Of a stretch of 64,000 bases of DNA, positions 50,124 through 58,794 are shown piece by piece. Positions within the stretch are counted from its first letter, which is position 1; each line of letters begins with the position of its first letter. A model generated the notes under the pieces. The model searched no databases and had not been told where the DNA came from. It saw only the letters and a program-made list of their open reading frames with translations. A program made the position numbers and the translations under genes. Source of the stretch: Trebonia sp963822615 (lineage in GTDB: Bacteria; Actinomycetota; Actinomycetes; Streptosporangiales; Streptosporangiaceae); NCBI GenBank assembly GCA_963822615.1, contig CAWGIM010000005.1:54485-118484 (forward strand). Direction: 5' to 3'.

Positions 50124-50852
50124 GTGCCTGTGGCGGCCCGTGCGGCGGCCCTGATCGTCGCCTTCCTCGGTGTGGTGGGGCTGGGGATCTTCGTCGCCGT
50201 GTACTACGTCGGCGCGGCGACAACCCAGCTGCCGATCGTGCACTACACGGCGTCCAGCGGCCAGGTCAACGTCGTGCTGCAGGAGGACGCGCAGAACGAC
50301 TCCGCTACCAGGCCGGACTGGGTCACCTACTACACCCAGGACCCGGCGACCAAGCAGTGGCTGCACACCACGCTGTTCTCGGTCCCGGCCAACGTGAAGG
50401 TCAACGTGACCATCTACGGCTATGACGGCTGCACGCCGCTCCGGAACAATTACTTCAGCCAGGTGCAGGGCACGATCGGCGGCACGGTGACGGTCTCGCA
50501 GTTCGACCAGCACGGCAAGGAGTACGTGACCGGTAAGAAGGCGTCGGTCATCAACTCCTGGTCGGACTGCAACGTGGGGCACTCGTTCGCGATCCCCGAC
50601 CTGGGCGTGTACGTGCCGGTCGCCTCACCGAACGCCCAGCTCTCGGCCAACAACCTGTGCTCTTCATCGCCGTGCACCCCGAGTGGCAACCCCTACGCGG
50701 TCGAGACGTTCAGCTTCATGTCCCCCGTGGCGACCGGCACCTACCGCTGGCAGTGCTTCGTCCCCTGCGGTGGCGGATACCTCGACGGGAACAGCGGCCC
50801 TATGGCGACTCTGGGATGGATGATGGGTGAGATGGACGTGGTGTCCGCGTGA
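50124..50852 (+). CDS. membrane-anchored cupredoxin-like protein
   Basis: A 242-residue protein with an N-terminal membrane helix (AALIVAFLGVVGLGIFVAVY) and an extracellular beta-rich domain. The end, WQCFVPCGGGYL...GWMMGEMDV, places Cys, Cys and Met like the copper loop of cupredoxins or CuA domains, but a His ligand in this loop is not evident. It overlaps the subunit II gene (GTGA) and heads the cox operon, so it may pass electrons or copper to the oxidase. Start chosen as GTG 50124 with GAGG eight bases upstream; 50115 and 50130 are alternatives. Confidence 0.65.
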   Translation: MPVAARAAALIVAFLGVVGLGIFVAVYYVGAATTQLPIVHYTASSGQVNVVLQEDAQNDSATRPDWVTYYTQDPATKQWLHTTLFSVPANVKVNVTIYGYDGCTPLRNNYFSQVQGTIGGTVTVSQFDQHGKEYVTGKKASVINSWSDCNVGHSFAIPDLGVYVPVASPNAQLSANNLCSSSPCTPSGNPYAVETFSFMSPVATGTYRWQCFVPCGGGYLDGNSGPMATLGWMMGEMDVVSA

Positions 50853-51835
50853 GCGCGACTGACACCCCGGCGGAGGCCGACGCGAGCGCGTCGCCCGAGC
50901 GCGGCCACGGCTGGCGCCTGCTCGCCGCCTGGATCGTCTTGTCGGTGCCCGCCTGCCTCGTCATCTGGTTCGTCTGGTACCCGCACCTGCCGCCGGGCCG
51001 GATGTCCGACTCCGCCCAGCACCAGCAGTTCGATATCGCGGTGCTGGCAGTCACCGCGGCGCCGGTGGTCATCGGGGTCCTGCTGTACTTCGCCTACGTG
51101 ATCGTGGTCTGGCGGGTCAGGCCGGGGGACGAGAGCGACGGCCCCGCGATCTACGGCAACACGAAGGTCCAGGCGACCTGGATCATCGGCACCACCATGA
51201 TCGTGCTCTTCCTGTTCGTGTTCGGCACCGTCGAGCTCGTCGGTCCGGCTGGCGCGGGGGCGGGCGAGGGCCCGTCGCCGATCTGGAAGCTGGCCGGGAC
51301 GAATACGGCCGCGTGGACCCCGGCCGGGAACGACATGCTGCAGGTCCAGGTGATCGGTCAGCAGTGGGCCTTTACCTACCGCTACCCGCAGTTCGGCGGG
51401 ATGGAATCGACGGTGCTCGACCTGCCGGTGGACACCCCGATTGAGTTCCACGTGACCTCGCTGGACGTGATCCACAGCTTCTGGCCCTACCTGCTCGGCG
51501 TCAAGGCGGACGCCAACCCGCAGGTGGACAACGTGGCGTACACGACCGTGAAGACAGCAGGCGGCTTCGTCGTCCGCTGCGACGAGCTGTGCGGCCTCTG
51601 GCACGGCGCCATGACCAGCAACGGCACCGTCCTCTCGCGGAGCGCGTTCCAGGCCTGGGCGGCCGGGGTGCGGTCCAAGGAGCAGGCGGACGGGGTGCTC
51701 GCCGCGCTGCCGCCGTATGCCCTGACCTACGACCCCACCGTGATCCCGCAGCTCGGCAAGAACATCGTCCAGATCGACGGCATCACCGGTGCGGCGGGCT
51801 ACTACTACGGGTCGAGCAACCCGGTGACGCCATAA
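50849..51835 (+). CDS. ctaC: cytochrome c oxidase subunit II
   Basis: A 328-residue subunit with two N-terminal membrane helices and a C-terminal cupredoxin domain. The binuclear CuA ligands are visible: His in DVIHSFWPY, then CDELCGLWHGAM (Cys, Glu, Cys, His, Met). No cytochrome c domain follows. The last 60 residues (EQADGVLAALPPYALTYDPT) are an unusual extension. GTG start overlaps the cupredoxin-like gene. Confidence 0.94.
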   Translation: MSATDTPAEADASASPERGHGWRLLAAWIVLSVPACLVIWFVWYPHLPPGRMSDSAQHQQFDIAVLAVTAAPVVIGVLLYFAYVIVVWRVRPGDESDGPAIYGNTKVQATWIIGTTMIVLFLFVFGTVELVGPAGAGAGEGPSPIWKLAGTNTAAWTPAGNDMLQVQVIGQQWAFTYRYPQFGGMESTVLDLPVDTPIEFHVTSLDVIHSFWPYLLGVKADANPQVDNVAYTTVKTAGGFVVRCDELCGLWHGAMTSNGTVLSRSAFQAWAAGVRSKEQADGVLAALPPYALTYDPTVIPQLGKNIVQIDGITGAAGYYYGSSNPVTP

Positions 51836-51902
51836 TGCGCCCCCTGCCGCTGGCCGCGGCACACGTTCTGTCCGCCGTGAAGTCGTTGAAGGAGTAACGC
51901 CG

Positions 51903-53873
51903 ATGGCCGTCGAGATCCAGCCGGAGCGAGCGGAGCCCGGGGGCCGCGATCCCGAGATCGTCGGGCTCAGGCACCCCTGGTGGCGGCGCCCCGGAGTCCC
52001 CGCCGGGGTGATCGGGGCGGTGGCCGGCTACTTCCTCGGTCACTGGCTCGGCAACTTCCTGGGCGGGGACTACGACCGCAGCGCCCTGTCGGACACCAAC
52101 GACGTTGCCATCGTGCTCGGCTACGCCTTCGGCGTGATCGGCTGGCTGGTCGGCCTGGGCGTGTTCAACGACCTGTTCCTGATGATGCTGGGCAAGCCCG
52201 TGCGCGAGGAGTCCCGGCTGCTCCGGGTGCATGAGCCCGGCCTCGGCAAGTACTTCAGGTACACGCTGGACCACAAGGTGGTGGGCATCCAGTACCTCTA
52301 CGGGATGATCGTCTACTTCCTGACCGGCGGGCTGTTCGCCATGGCGATCAGGAGTGAGCTGCTGTCGCCGTCGTACCACCTCATCGGCCCCCAGCAGTAC
52401 CTGATGGTGGTCGGCGAGCACGGCACGATGATGATGATGATGATGTCGTCGGTCATCCTGGGCCCGTTCGGGCAGTACTTCGGCCCGTTGCTGATCGGGT
52501 CCAAGCGGGTCGCGTTCCCGCGGCTGGAGGCGCTCGGGTTCTGGCTTACCGTGCCGGCCTACGTCATCCTGCTGTCGGCCGTGCTGATGGGCGGGTTCTC
52601 CACCGGCTGGACCGGTTACGAGCCGCTGGCCACCCAGGCGACGCAGGGAGAGGACGCTTACTTCTTCGCCTTCGGCCTGATGGGCATCTCGATGATCCTG
52701 GCCGGCTTCAACATGATCGTCACCATCATCAACTACCGGGCGCCCGGCATGCGCTGGAGCAGGCTCCCGATGTTCGTCTGGTCAATGTTCACCGTGTCGT
52801 TCCTGCAGGTGCTGGCGGTGCCGGTGCTGGTCGGGGCGTGCTACATGGCACTCATGGACCGGACCTTCCAGACCGCGTTCTTCGCCAACCAGCTCGGCGG
52901 CAGCAGCTTCCTGTACGAGGACCTGTTCTGGTTCTTCGGGCATCCCGAGGTGTACATCCTGGCGCTGCCCGGCTTCGGGCTCATCTCGGAGATAATCTCG
53001 GTCTTCTGCCGCAAGCCGCTGTTCGGCTACAAGGTCTCGGTGGCCGGCATGGTCGGCGTCGGCCTGGCGTCCTTCCTGGTCTGGCAGCACCACCTGTTCG
53101 ACAGCGGCATCAACCCGGACATGCGGCCGCTGTTCATGCTGACGACCGAGATCATCTCGATTCCGACCGGGTTCATCTTCCTGGTCGCCATGGGGACGTT
53201 CTGGAAGGCCAGGATCAGGTTCTCCATCCCGATGCTGTTCGCGCTGGCCTTCTACTTCAACTTCCTGTTCGGCGGCATCAGCGGCGTGTTCTTGTCTGAC
53301 GTTCCCGCGGACACGACCGAGCACGGCTCCTTCTTCGTGATGGCGCACTTCCACTACACGATCATGGGCGGCCTGATCTTCGCGTTCTTCGCCGGCATCT
53401 ACTACTGGCTGCCGAAGATGACCGGGATCAAGCTGAACGAGACGCTCGGCAAGATCCACTTCTGGACCATGTTCATCTTCTTCAACGCGACCTTCCTGCC
53501 GTTGTTCGCGCTCGGCATGCTTGGCATGCCGCGCAGGGTGTTCGAGTACGCGCGCAACCTGGAGACACTCAACGACTGGGTCTCGATCTCGGCCTTCTGC
53601 CTGGGCGTCTCGATCCTGATCTTCGTGATCAACTTCGTCATGTCGATGACGTTCTGGCGGACGCCCGAGGTCAGCAACCCCTGGCGGGCGCGCAGCCTGG
53701 AATGGCAGCTTCCCACGCCGGTGCCGCCAGACAACTTCAAGCGGATACCGGTGATCCTCGCCGGGCCTTACGACTACGGCGTGCCGGACGCGCTCCCGGT
53801 CGCCGACTTCAGCCCGCCGCCCGGCGTCATCGGCTCCGCCTACGCGCCGGTCAGCGGACGAGTGGAGGGTTAG
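51903..53873 (+). CDS. ctaD: cytochrome c oxidase subunit I
   Basis: A 656-residue heme-copper oxidase core subunit. CuB and cross-linked Tyr are in FGHPEVYILALPGFG, further CuB ligands in WQHHLFDSG, and the heme ligands in AHFHYTIMGG; Glu in GHPEVY fits the A1 (D-channel) type. The low-spin heme ligand region is GEHGTMMMMMM, where six Met come from an (ATG)6 run. About 110 extra N-terminal residues carry two membrane helices (AGVIGAVAGYFLGHWL; IVLGYAFGVIGWLVGLGVF) before the usual start. Confidence 0.95.
   Translation: MAVEIQPERAEPGGRDPEIVGLRHPWWRRPGVPAGVIGAVAGYFLGHWLGNFLGGDYDRSALSDTNDVAIVLGYAFGVIGWLVGLGVFNDLFLMMLGKPVREESRLLRVHEPGLGKYFRYTLDHKVVGIQYLYGMIVYFLTGGLFAMAIRSELLSPSYHLIGPQQYLMVVGEHGTMMMMMMSSVILGPFGQYFGPLLIGSKRVAFPRLEALGFWLTVPAYVILLSAVLMGGFSTGWTGYEPLATQATQGEDAYFFAFGLMGISMILAGFNMIVTIINYRAPGMRWSRLPMFVWSMFTVSFLQVLAVPVLVGACYMALMDRTFQTAFFANQLGGSSFLYEDLFWFFGHPEVYILALPGFGLISEIISVFCRKPLFGYKVSVAGMVGVGLASFLVWQHHLFDSGINPDMRPLFMLTTEIISIPTGFIFLVAMGTFWKARIRFSIPMLFALAFYFNFLFGGISGVFLSDVPADTTEHGSFFVMAHFHYTIMGGLIFAFFAGIYYWLPKMTGIKLNETLGKIHFWTMFIFFNATFLPLFALGMLGMPRRVFEYARNLETLNDWVSISAFCLGVSILIFVINFVMSMTFWRTPEVSNPWRARSLEWQLPTPVPPDNFKRIPVILAGPYDYGVPDALPVADFSPPPGVIGSAYAPVSGRVEG
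52428..52445 (+). repeat. (ATG)6 microsatellite in ctaD
   Basis: Six tandem ATG codons encode a Met run right after the heme-ligand histidine of subunit I. It keeps the frame and could vary in length by slippage. Confidence 0.9.
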
Positions 53874-53876
53874 GCC

Positions 53877-54542
53877 ATGACCGATGCGATTGCCGAGTCG
53901 TCGACTGAGAGCGCGGCGCAGGCTGAGGACGAAGGCTTCTACCACGAGTCCGCGCTCAACGCCGCCTGGACCGGTGCCCGGCTGGCGATCGGCGGGCTGA
54001 CGTTCCTCTTCGGCTGTTTCGCGTTCGCCTACTTCTACCTGCGTTCGCTCAACTCGTCCGGCCGGTGGCTGGGATCGGGCTACGTGCACCCGTCGCTGTG
54101 GATGGGCACCACCATCATGCTCCTGGCGGTGCTCAGCGCCGGCCTGCACTACTTCGGACTGCAGCGGATCAAGGCCGGGCACATGTCGATCTGGCAGATC
54201 GACGCGCTCGTCGCCGCGGCCCTCGGCCTGGCGGCCGTCGGGCTGCAGATCTACCAGCTCACCGACCTGCCCTTCCCGCCCGGGAGCTCGGGGTACTCAA
54301 GCGTCTTCGTCGGCTTCTACCCGGTGTTCCTGACCGTCCAGCTCGCCGTGCTGCTGTGGCTGGAGATCCTGCTCGCCAGGTCCAGGTTCATCCCGGCGAT
54401 GTCGTTCGTTGAGCAGCCGCCGACCATACCCGGGACCCACATGGTGCAACGGTTCCAGGCCTCGCTGAGCGCCTTCTCGACCGTCTGGAACTACCTGGCA
54501 CTGGTCGCGGTGGTTTTCTGGCTCCTTTTCTACGCCCTGTAG
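53877..54542 (+). CDS. ctaE: cytochrome c oxidase subunit III
   Basis: A 221-residue membrane subunit with about five helices (LTFLFGCFAFAYFYLRSL; MGTTIMLLAVLSAGLHYFGL; the last VWNYLALVAVVFWLLFYAL). Marks are the early ARLAIGG and the end WNYLALV..WLLFYAL, typical of subunit III (helix set 3-7). It starts three bases after ctaD, in the same transcript. Its role is stability of the core and oxygen uptake path. Confidence 0.9.
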   Translation: MTDAIAESSTESAAQAEDEGFYHESALNAAWTGARLAIGGLTFLFGCFAFAYFYLRSLNSSGRWLGSGYVHPSLWMGTTIMLLAVLSAGLHYFGLQRIKAGHMSIWQIDALVAAALGLAAVGLQIYQLTDLPFPPGSSGYSSVFVGFYPVFLTVQLAVLLWLEILLARSRFIPAMSFVEQPPTIPGTHMVQRFQASLSAFSTVWNYLALVAVVFWLLFYAL

Positions 54543-54583
54543 GGCGTTGTGGGCCGAGGAAGAAGAGGAAGAGGGGATCTCAA

Positions 54584-54874
54584 GTGACCGACGGTTGGAG
54601 CTTTGGCGGGTCGATACTGACCTTCGCGTTCCCCATGCTGCTGTTCGTCGTGGTGGCGGTTGCCCTGTACATCCTGTACACCAAGCCGACCGTCGTGCCG
54701 GGGCACCGTACCTCGCCCGTGGAGCGACCGGTGTCCCACACCGCGATCCCGGGTATCCCGGCGACCGCCCAGGTCGGGAACAACCTGCACGGGCGGGCCC
54801 CGGTCGACCTGGCGGCGGACGACGCCGCGGCGGCCGCCGACGGCGAGAACGCGGCGCCCGAGGCGCAGGAGTGA
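54584..54874 (+). CDS. small oxidase-associated membrane protein
   Basis: A 96-residue protein with one membrane helix (ILTFAFPMLLFVVVAVALYI) and a Pro/Ala/acid-rich tail. The GTG start lies 41 bases after ctaE and the stop overlaps ctaB (GTGA). Position and form suggest an accessory subunit like subunit IV, but no family is recognised. Confidence 0.75.
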   Translation: MTDGWSFGGSILTFAFPMLLFVVVAVALYILYTKPTVVPGHRTSPVERPVSHTAIPGIPATAQVGNNLHGRAPVDLAADDAAAAADGENAAPEAQE

Positions 54875-55866
54875 AGACCCCGGCGGCGGCACTGCCCGCG
54901 GGCGCGCCCGGTGTCCTCGGCCCCGGGCTGGCGGGCCCGGCCAGCGGCGGCCGCCGCTCGGCCGGAACGGTCGCCCGCGCGCTGGTCGCGCTGACCAAGC
55001 CCAGGATTATCGAGCTGCTGCTGGTCACGACGGTCCCGACGATGCTGCTGGCCCAGCGCGGGGTGCCCTCGGTCACCCTCGTCCTGGTCACGCTGGTCGG
55101 CGGGACGCTGGCGGCTGGCAGCGCCAACACGATCAACTGCTATCTCGACCGCGACATTGACGCGGTCATGAAGCGGACCGCGCACCGCCCGCTGGTGGTC
55201 GGCGGGCGGGGGACGATCAGGCCAGGTGAGGCACTCGCCTGGGGGATCGCGCTCGGCGCGGGGGCCACCGTCCTGCTCGGCCTGATGGCCAACTGGCTCG
55301 CCGCGTCGCTGGCTGACGCGGCGATCTTGTTCTACGTCTTCGTCTACACGCTGCTGCTCAAGCGGCGGAGCCCGGCCAACATCGTGATCGGCGGCGCCGC
55401 TGGCTGCTTCCCGGTGCTGGTCGGCTGGGCCGCCGTCAAGGGCACCATCGCGGTGCCCGCGATCGTGCTGTTCGCGGTGATCTTCCTGTGGACCCCGCCG
55501 CACTTCTGGGCGCTGGCGATGAAATTCCGCAACGACTACGCCGCCGCGGGTGTCCCGATGCTCCCGGTGGTCGCCTCGGCGGCCGAGGTGACCCGCAAGA
55601 TCGTGTGGTACTCCTACGCGATGGTCGCGGCCTCGCTGGCCCTCGCCCCGTACGCCGGGTGGATCTACGGTGCGGGCGCGCTCGGGCTCGGCGGCTGGTT
55701 CCTGGCCGAGGCGCACCGACTGCAGGCCCTAGCGTCCCGGGGCGGCCCAGGCCCCGGCCCGCGCCCGGTCGCCTCGATGCGCCTGTTCCACCGCTCGATC
55801 GCCTACCTGACCCTGCTGTTCGCCGCGGTCGCGGTCACCGCCCTGCTCCCCTGGGGGCGCTGGTAG
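54871..55866 (+). CDS. ctaB: protoheme IX farnesyltransferase
   Basis: A 331-residue UbiA-type prenyltransferase with about nine helices. The first Asp-rich motif is NCYLDRDIDAVMKRTAHRP (about residues 89-107) and the second region is FLWTPPHFWALAMKFRNDY. It adds farnesyl to heme b to make heme o, needed for heme a in this oxidase. GTG start overlaps the small membrane gene. No ctaA is seen in the window. Confidence 0.95.
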   Translation: MKTPAAALPAGAPGVLGPGLAGPASGGRRSAGTVARALVALTKPRIIELLLVTTVPTMLLAQRGVPSVTLVLVTLVGGTLAAGSANTINCYLDRDIDAVMKRTAHRPLVVGGRGTIRPGEALAWGIALGAGATVLLGLMANWLAASLADAAILFYVFVYTLLLKRRSPANIVIGGAAGCFPVLVGWAAVKGTIAVPAIVLFAVIFLWTPPHFWALAMKFRNDYAAAGVPMLPVVASAAEVTRKIVWYSYAMVAASLALAPYAGWIYGAGALGLGGWFLAEAHRLQALASRGGPGPGPRPVASMRLFHRSIAYLTLLFAAVAVTALLPWGRW

Positions 55867-55881
55867 GGGGCTGGCAGGCGC

Positions 55882-56250
55882 TCACCGCAGGCCGTGCCAC
55901 CGGCCGTGGCCGCTGACCTCCTGGTTGAGCCGGGCCAGGTAGGCGTTGTAGGGCGCGAGTTCCTTGTCGTCCTCCCCGCCGCCGGGAAGCGCGAAGGCTT
56001 CCCGGGGCTGGGCGGGCGGGCGAACCTCGTCCCGGATCGTCTTGACCCAGAAGACCACGACGAAGATCGCGAACAGCGGCCATTCGAATGTGTACGCCCA
56101 GCTGAGCGAGTTTCCTGACTCTGCCCGGTGGAGCTGCCAGTTGCCCAGCCAAAGCATCACCAGGACGCTGAGGATTACGAACACATGCCAGCCGAGCCAC
56201 TTGGGCGCTATAAGGAATTTCCACTGGGAAGAATTCCGCGCAATGGGCAT
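55882..56250 (-). CDS. small membrane protein, SURF1-like N-terminal region
   Basis: A 122-residue protein with two helices (WHVFVILSVLVMLWLGNWQL; WPLFAIFVVVFWVKTIRDE). LGNWQLHRAE resembles the first helix of SURF1 proteins (LGxWQxxR), which help oxidase assembly, but the SURF1 core domain is missing. It converges with ctaB (15 bases apart). A link to heme-copper oxidase assembly is plausible by position. Confidence 0.65.
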   Translation of the reverse strand: MPIARNSSQWKFLIAPKWLGWHVFVILSVLVMLWLGNWQLHRAESGNSLSWAYTFEWPLFAIFVVVFWVKTIRDEVRPPAQPREAFALPGGGEDDKELAPYNAYLARLNQEVSGHGRWHGLR

Positions 56251-56342
56251 GTGCCTAGTCTAATCCGAGTCCCGCTGCTTAGGGCCTGAGTCGCCTGCAT
56301 AATCTGCGGCGGCTCGCTCACCGGGCCTATCGTGACCTTAGG

Positions 56343-56546
56343 TTAGCGGTCCGCCCGCTGGCCGACGCCCGCCGGTAGCTGTCCGGGCAGGCCTTCGAAG
56401 TCGGCCCGCAGGTAGCCTGGCAGTTCGGTGTCCGGCGCGGTGTCGGGGTGCCGGCGGCTCAGCCACAGCGGTATTCCGGTGAAGGTCCCGAACAGCACTG
56501 CGGCCGCTACCGCGTAAACCAGGATCAGGGTCGGTGTCGTCGTCAT
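56343..56546 (-). CDS. small single-helix membrane protein
   Basis: A 67-residue protein with one helix (LILVYAVAAAVLFGTFTGIP) and a short polar tail (DTELPGYLRADFEGLPGQ). The ATG is preceded by AAGGGAG. No family recognised; it sits between oxidase genes and the two-component system. Confidence 0.55.
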   Translation of the reverse strand: MTTTPTLILVYAVAAAVLFGTFTGIPLWLSRRHPDTAPDTELPGYLRADFEGLPGQLPAGVGQRADR

Positions 56547-56724
56547 CAGTGTGAGCTCCCTTCGCCCGCGCTTGTCGGTAATCGCGGGCTCAGCACTGAC
56601 ACTGCCCTGGCGGTCCTGGTTAACCCTTGGGCGCAGCTCTCTTTCCGCTACGAGTTCGTTATCTTCCTGTGATAGTCCTCTGTATCGCTGCGATCCGGAC
56701 CAGAGAATTCACGTCGATGCCTGC

Positions 56725-57879
56725 TCAGGCGGATAAGCGGCCGCCGCCGATGGGCAGCAGTGCGGGCCGCTGATCGGCGATGGGTATCAGCAGCTCGAAC
56801 GTGCTGCCTTCACCGGGCTCGCTGCGGACGTTGACGGTGCCGCCGTGGGCCGCGGCCACCGCGGCCACCAGCGGAAGTCCAAGCCCGGTGCCCCGCGACC
56901 ACCCGTTGTCGCACGTCCGGAAGCGGTCGAAGATGAAGGGGAGCTGATCGGCGGTGATGCCAGCGCCCGTGTCGGTGACGACCAGGTGCGCCGGGCCGTC
57001 CGGGGCGCTGCCGATGACCCCGAGCTGGATGGCATCGTCAGCGGAGGTATGCCGGACGGCGTTCTCGATCAGCGCGTCGAGCGCGAGCGCGAGCCGCTCC
57101 CGGTCCGCGCGGACGGTCACGCTCTCGAGCGTGCCGATGCGCCAGTGCCGGTCGGCGGTGGGCCGCCAGCGTCGCAGCAACTCCGTGACCAGCTCGTCGA
57201 GGGCGACCGGCTCCGGCTGCAGGAAAGCCGGGTCCGCGGCGGCGGCGATGATGAGCAGCCGGTCGGAGATCCGCCGGAGCTGGGTCAGCTCGCCGATGAC
57301 GACCTGGACGTCCGCGCCCGCTTGCGGGTCGCTGGCCAGCGCGCTCGCCAGCAGCTCGGCGTGGCCGAGTGCGATCGTGGTCGGGGTCCTGAGCTGGTGG
57401 GCGGCGTCCTGCAGAAATTGCCGCTGGTCGGTCAGGATCCGGGCGATCTGCGCCGCGATGAGCTGGTAGGAGCGCTCGGCCGCCAGCCTGCGGCGGGCAT
57501 GCCAGACCATCGCGAGGAACACCATCGCCATCAGCGGCACCTCGACCAGCTCGGCCGGCGGCTCCTGCCCGCGCCGCACGGCGACCGCTATGCCGACCGC
57601 CGTCAGCAGCATGACCCCGCCAAGCACCCACAGCGTGGGGCCGACCTTCCAGGTGCGGAACCCGTAAACAAGGGTCAGGCTGATCCAGATGAAGTGGAAC
57701 GGGATGGTCTCCCACCCGGGGTACATGACAATCAGGTCGAGGTTGGCCAGGCTGAAGACCATCCAGGCCGCGTCCGTCACCCCGTTGCGGTGGGTCCGGA
57801 TCCACCGGCCCAGGTCCCGCAGCGCGGACGCGGCCAGCGTGCTGCCCGGTTCAGCGAGCGATGAGCTGATAGCCCTCAC
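56725..57879 (-). CDS. sensor histidine kinase
   Basis: A 384-residue membrane kinase. Several N-terminal helices (FHFIWISLTLVYGF; LWVLGGVMLLTAVGIAVAV; LVEVPLMAMVFLAMVWHA) are followed by the H-box DAAHQLRTPTTIALGH (about residues 157-172), the N-box ALDALIENAVRH, and the G1/G2 segments DTGAGI and RGTGLGLPLV. The start overlaps the response-regulator gene by 29 bases, so the two form an operon. The signal is unknown; adjacency to the oxidase locus suggests redox or copper, which is inference. Confidence 0.92.
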   Translation of the reverse strand: MRAISSSLAEPGSTLAASALRDLGRWIRTHRNGVTDAAWMVFSLANLDLIVMYPGWETIPFHFIWISLTLVYGFRTWKVGPTLWVLGGVMLLTAVGIAVAVRRGQEPPAELVEVPLMAMVFLAMVWHARRRLAAERSYQLIAAQIARILTDQRQFLQDAAHQLRTPTTIALGHAELLASALASDPQAGADVQVVIGELTQLRRISDRLLIIAAAADPAFLQPEPVALDELVTELLRRWRPTADRHWRIGTLESVTVRADRERLALALDALIENAVRHTSADDAIQLGVIGSAPDGPAHLVVTDTGAGITADQLPFIFDRFRTCDNGWSRGTGLGLPLVAAVAAAHGGTVNVRSEPGEGSTFELLIPIADQRPALLPIGGGRLSA

Positions 57880-58525
57880 CCCGCACGGTCTTGATGAGGT
57901 CGAAGCCGAGCTTGGAGCGCAGTCGCCGGATGCACGCGTCGATAATGTTCGAGCCCGGATCGACGTCGTAGCCCCAGACCGAGGCCAGCAGCTTGCTCTT
58001 GGGCACTGGTTCCCCGGCGTGCTCCATGAGCTCGCGCAGCAGCAGGAACTCCAGCTTGGTGAGGGACACCGGGCCCCGCCCGACGTCCGCGACCATGCGG
58101 CTGACGTCGAGGACGACGCCGCCCGCCCTGATCGCCTCGCCCGGAGAGTGCGCCGGATCGGCCCGCAGCCGGGCTTTTACCCTGGCGATCAGCTCCGCCA
58201 GGGCGAACGGCTTGGTCAGGTAGTCCTGCGCGCCCAGCTCAAGCATCTCGACCTTCGCCCTGACGTCGGCCACGCACGACAGCACGATCACCGGCTGGCT
58301 CGGCCGGCTGGCCAGCAGCTCGCGGAGGGCCTGCCGGCCGTCCACCGCGGGCATCACCAGGTCAAGGATGACCAGGTCGTAGCGATTCTCCAGGGCGGCG
58401 CGCAGGGCCACCGCGCCGTCGTACGCGAAGTCAGTGTCGTAACCCGCCGCATTGAGCGCGCGGCCTACGAACGAGCGGATCTTGGGCTCGTCATCGGCGA
58501 CGAGAATGTGCCCGAGGGATGCCAC
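57851..58525 (-). CDS. OmpR/PhoB-type response regulator
   Basis: A 224-residue regulator. The receiver has acidic DDE near residues 11-13, phospho-acceptor Asp55 in VILDLVMP and Lys in YLTKPFA; the C-terminal winged helix carries SLTKLEFLLLREL and VDPGSNIIDACIRRLRSKLG. It is the first gene of the RR-kinase pair. A perfect 20-bp palindrome lies 166-185 bases upstream of its start. Confidence 0.95.
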   Translation of the reverse strand: MASLGHILVADDEPKIRSFVGRALNAAGYDTDFAYDGAVALRAALENRYDLVILDLVMPAVDGRQALRELLASRPSQPVIVLSCVADVRAKVEMLELGAQDYLTKPFALAELIARVKARLRADPAHSPGEAIRAGGVVLDVSRMVADVGRGPVSLTKLEFLLLRELMEHAGEPVPKSKLLASVWGYDVDPGSNIIDACIRRLRSKLGFDLIKTVRGEGYQLIAR

Positions 58526-58690
58526 TTAAACCTGCCACCGTTATGGCCGACTGTCGTCGACCTCGATAAGGCCCGCGACCGACTACGCTGCAATCGATTG
58601 CGGTTGAGGGTGCAACACCACCCCTTTCACGCCTTCCCGCCCTGTCCTCACAGTGGCACGGCTGCTGTCGCCGGGCAAGATTCTGTACAT

Positions 58691-58710
58691 CACAACATAG
58701 GTATGTTGTG
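58691..58710. promoter_or_regulatory. 20-bp perfect palindrome in an AT-rich region
   Basis: CACAACATA-GG-TATGTTGTG is a perfect 9-2-9 dyad in unusually AT-rich DNA (to 58735) between the HTH/TPR regulator's end and the response regulator. It may be an operator for the two-component genes. I see no direct-repeat OmpR box here. Confidence 0.6.
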
Positions 58711-58794
58711 TATAACAAAACGAAACAAAATATGAAATCTTGTGATCTGTGAGCACCAGGCGGGCGGCGCGCGCCGGAGTTAGCGATGCTGGAG

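Noticed and set aside
52427..52445. Assembly artefact at the (ATG)6 run
   Set aside because: The run keeps the frame and the flanking subunit I motifs are intact, so I treat it as real.
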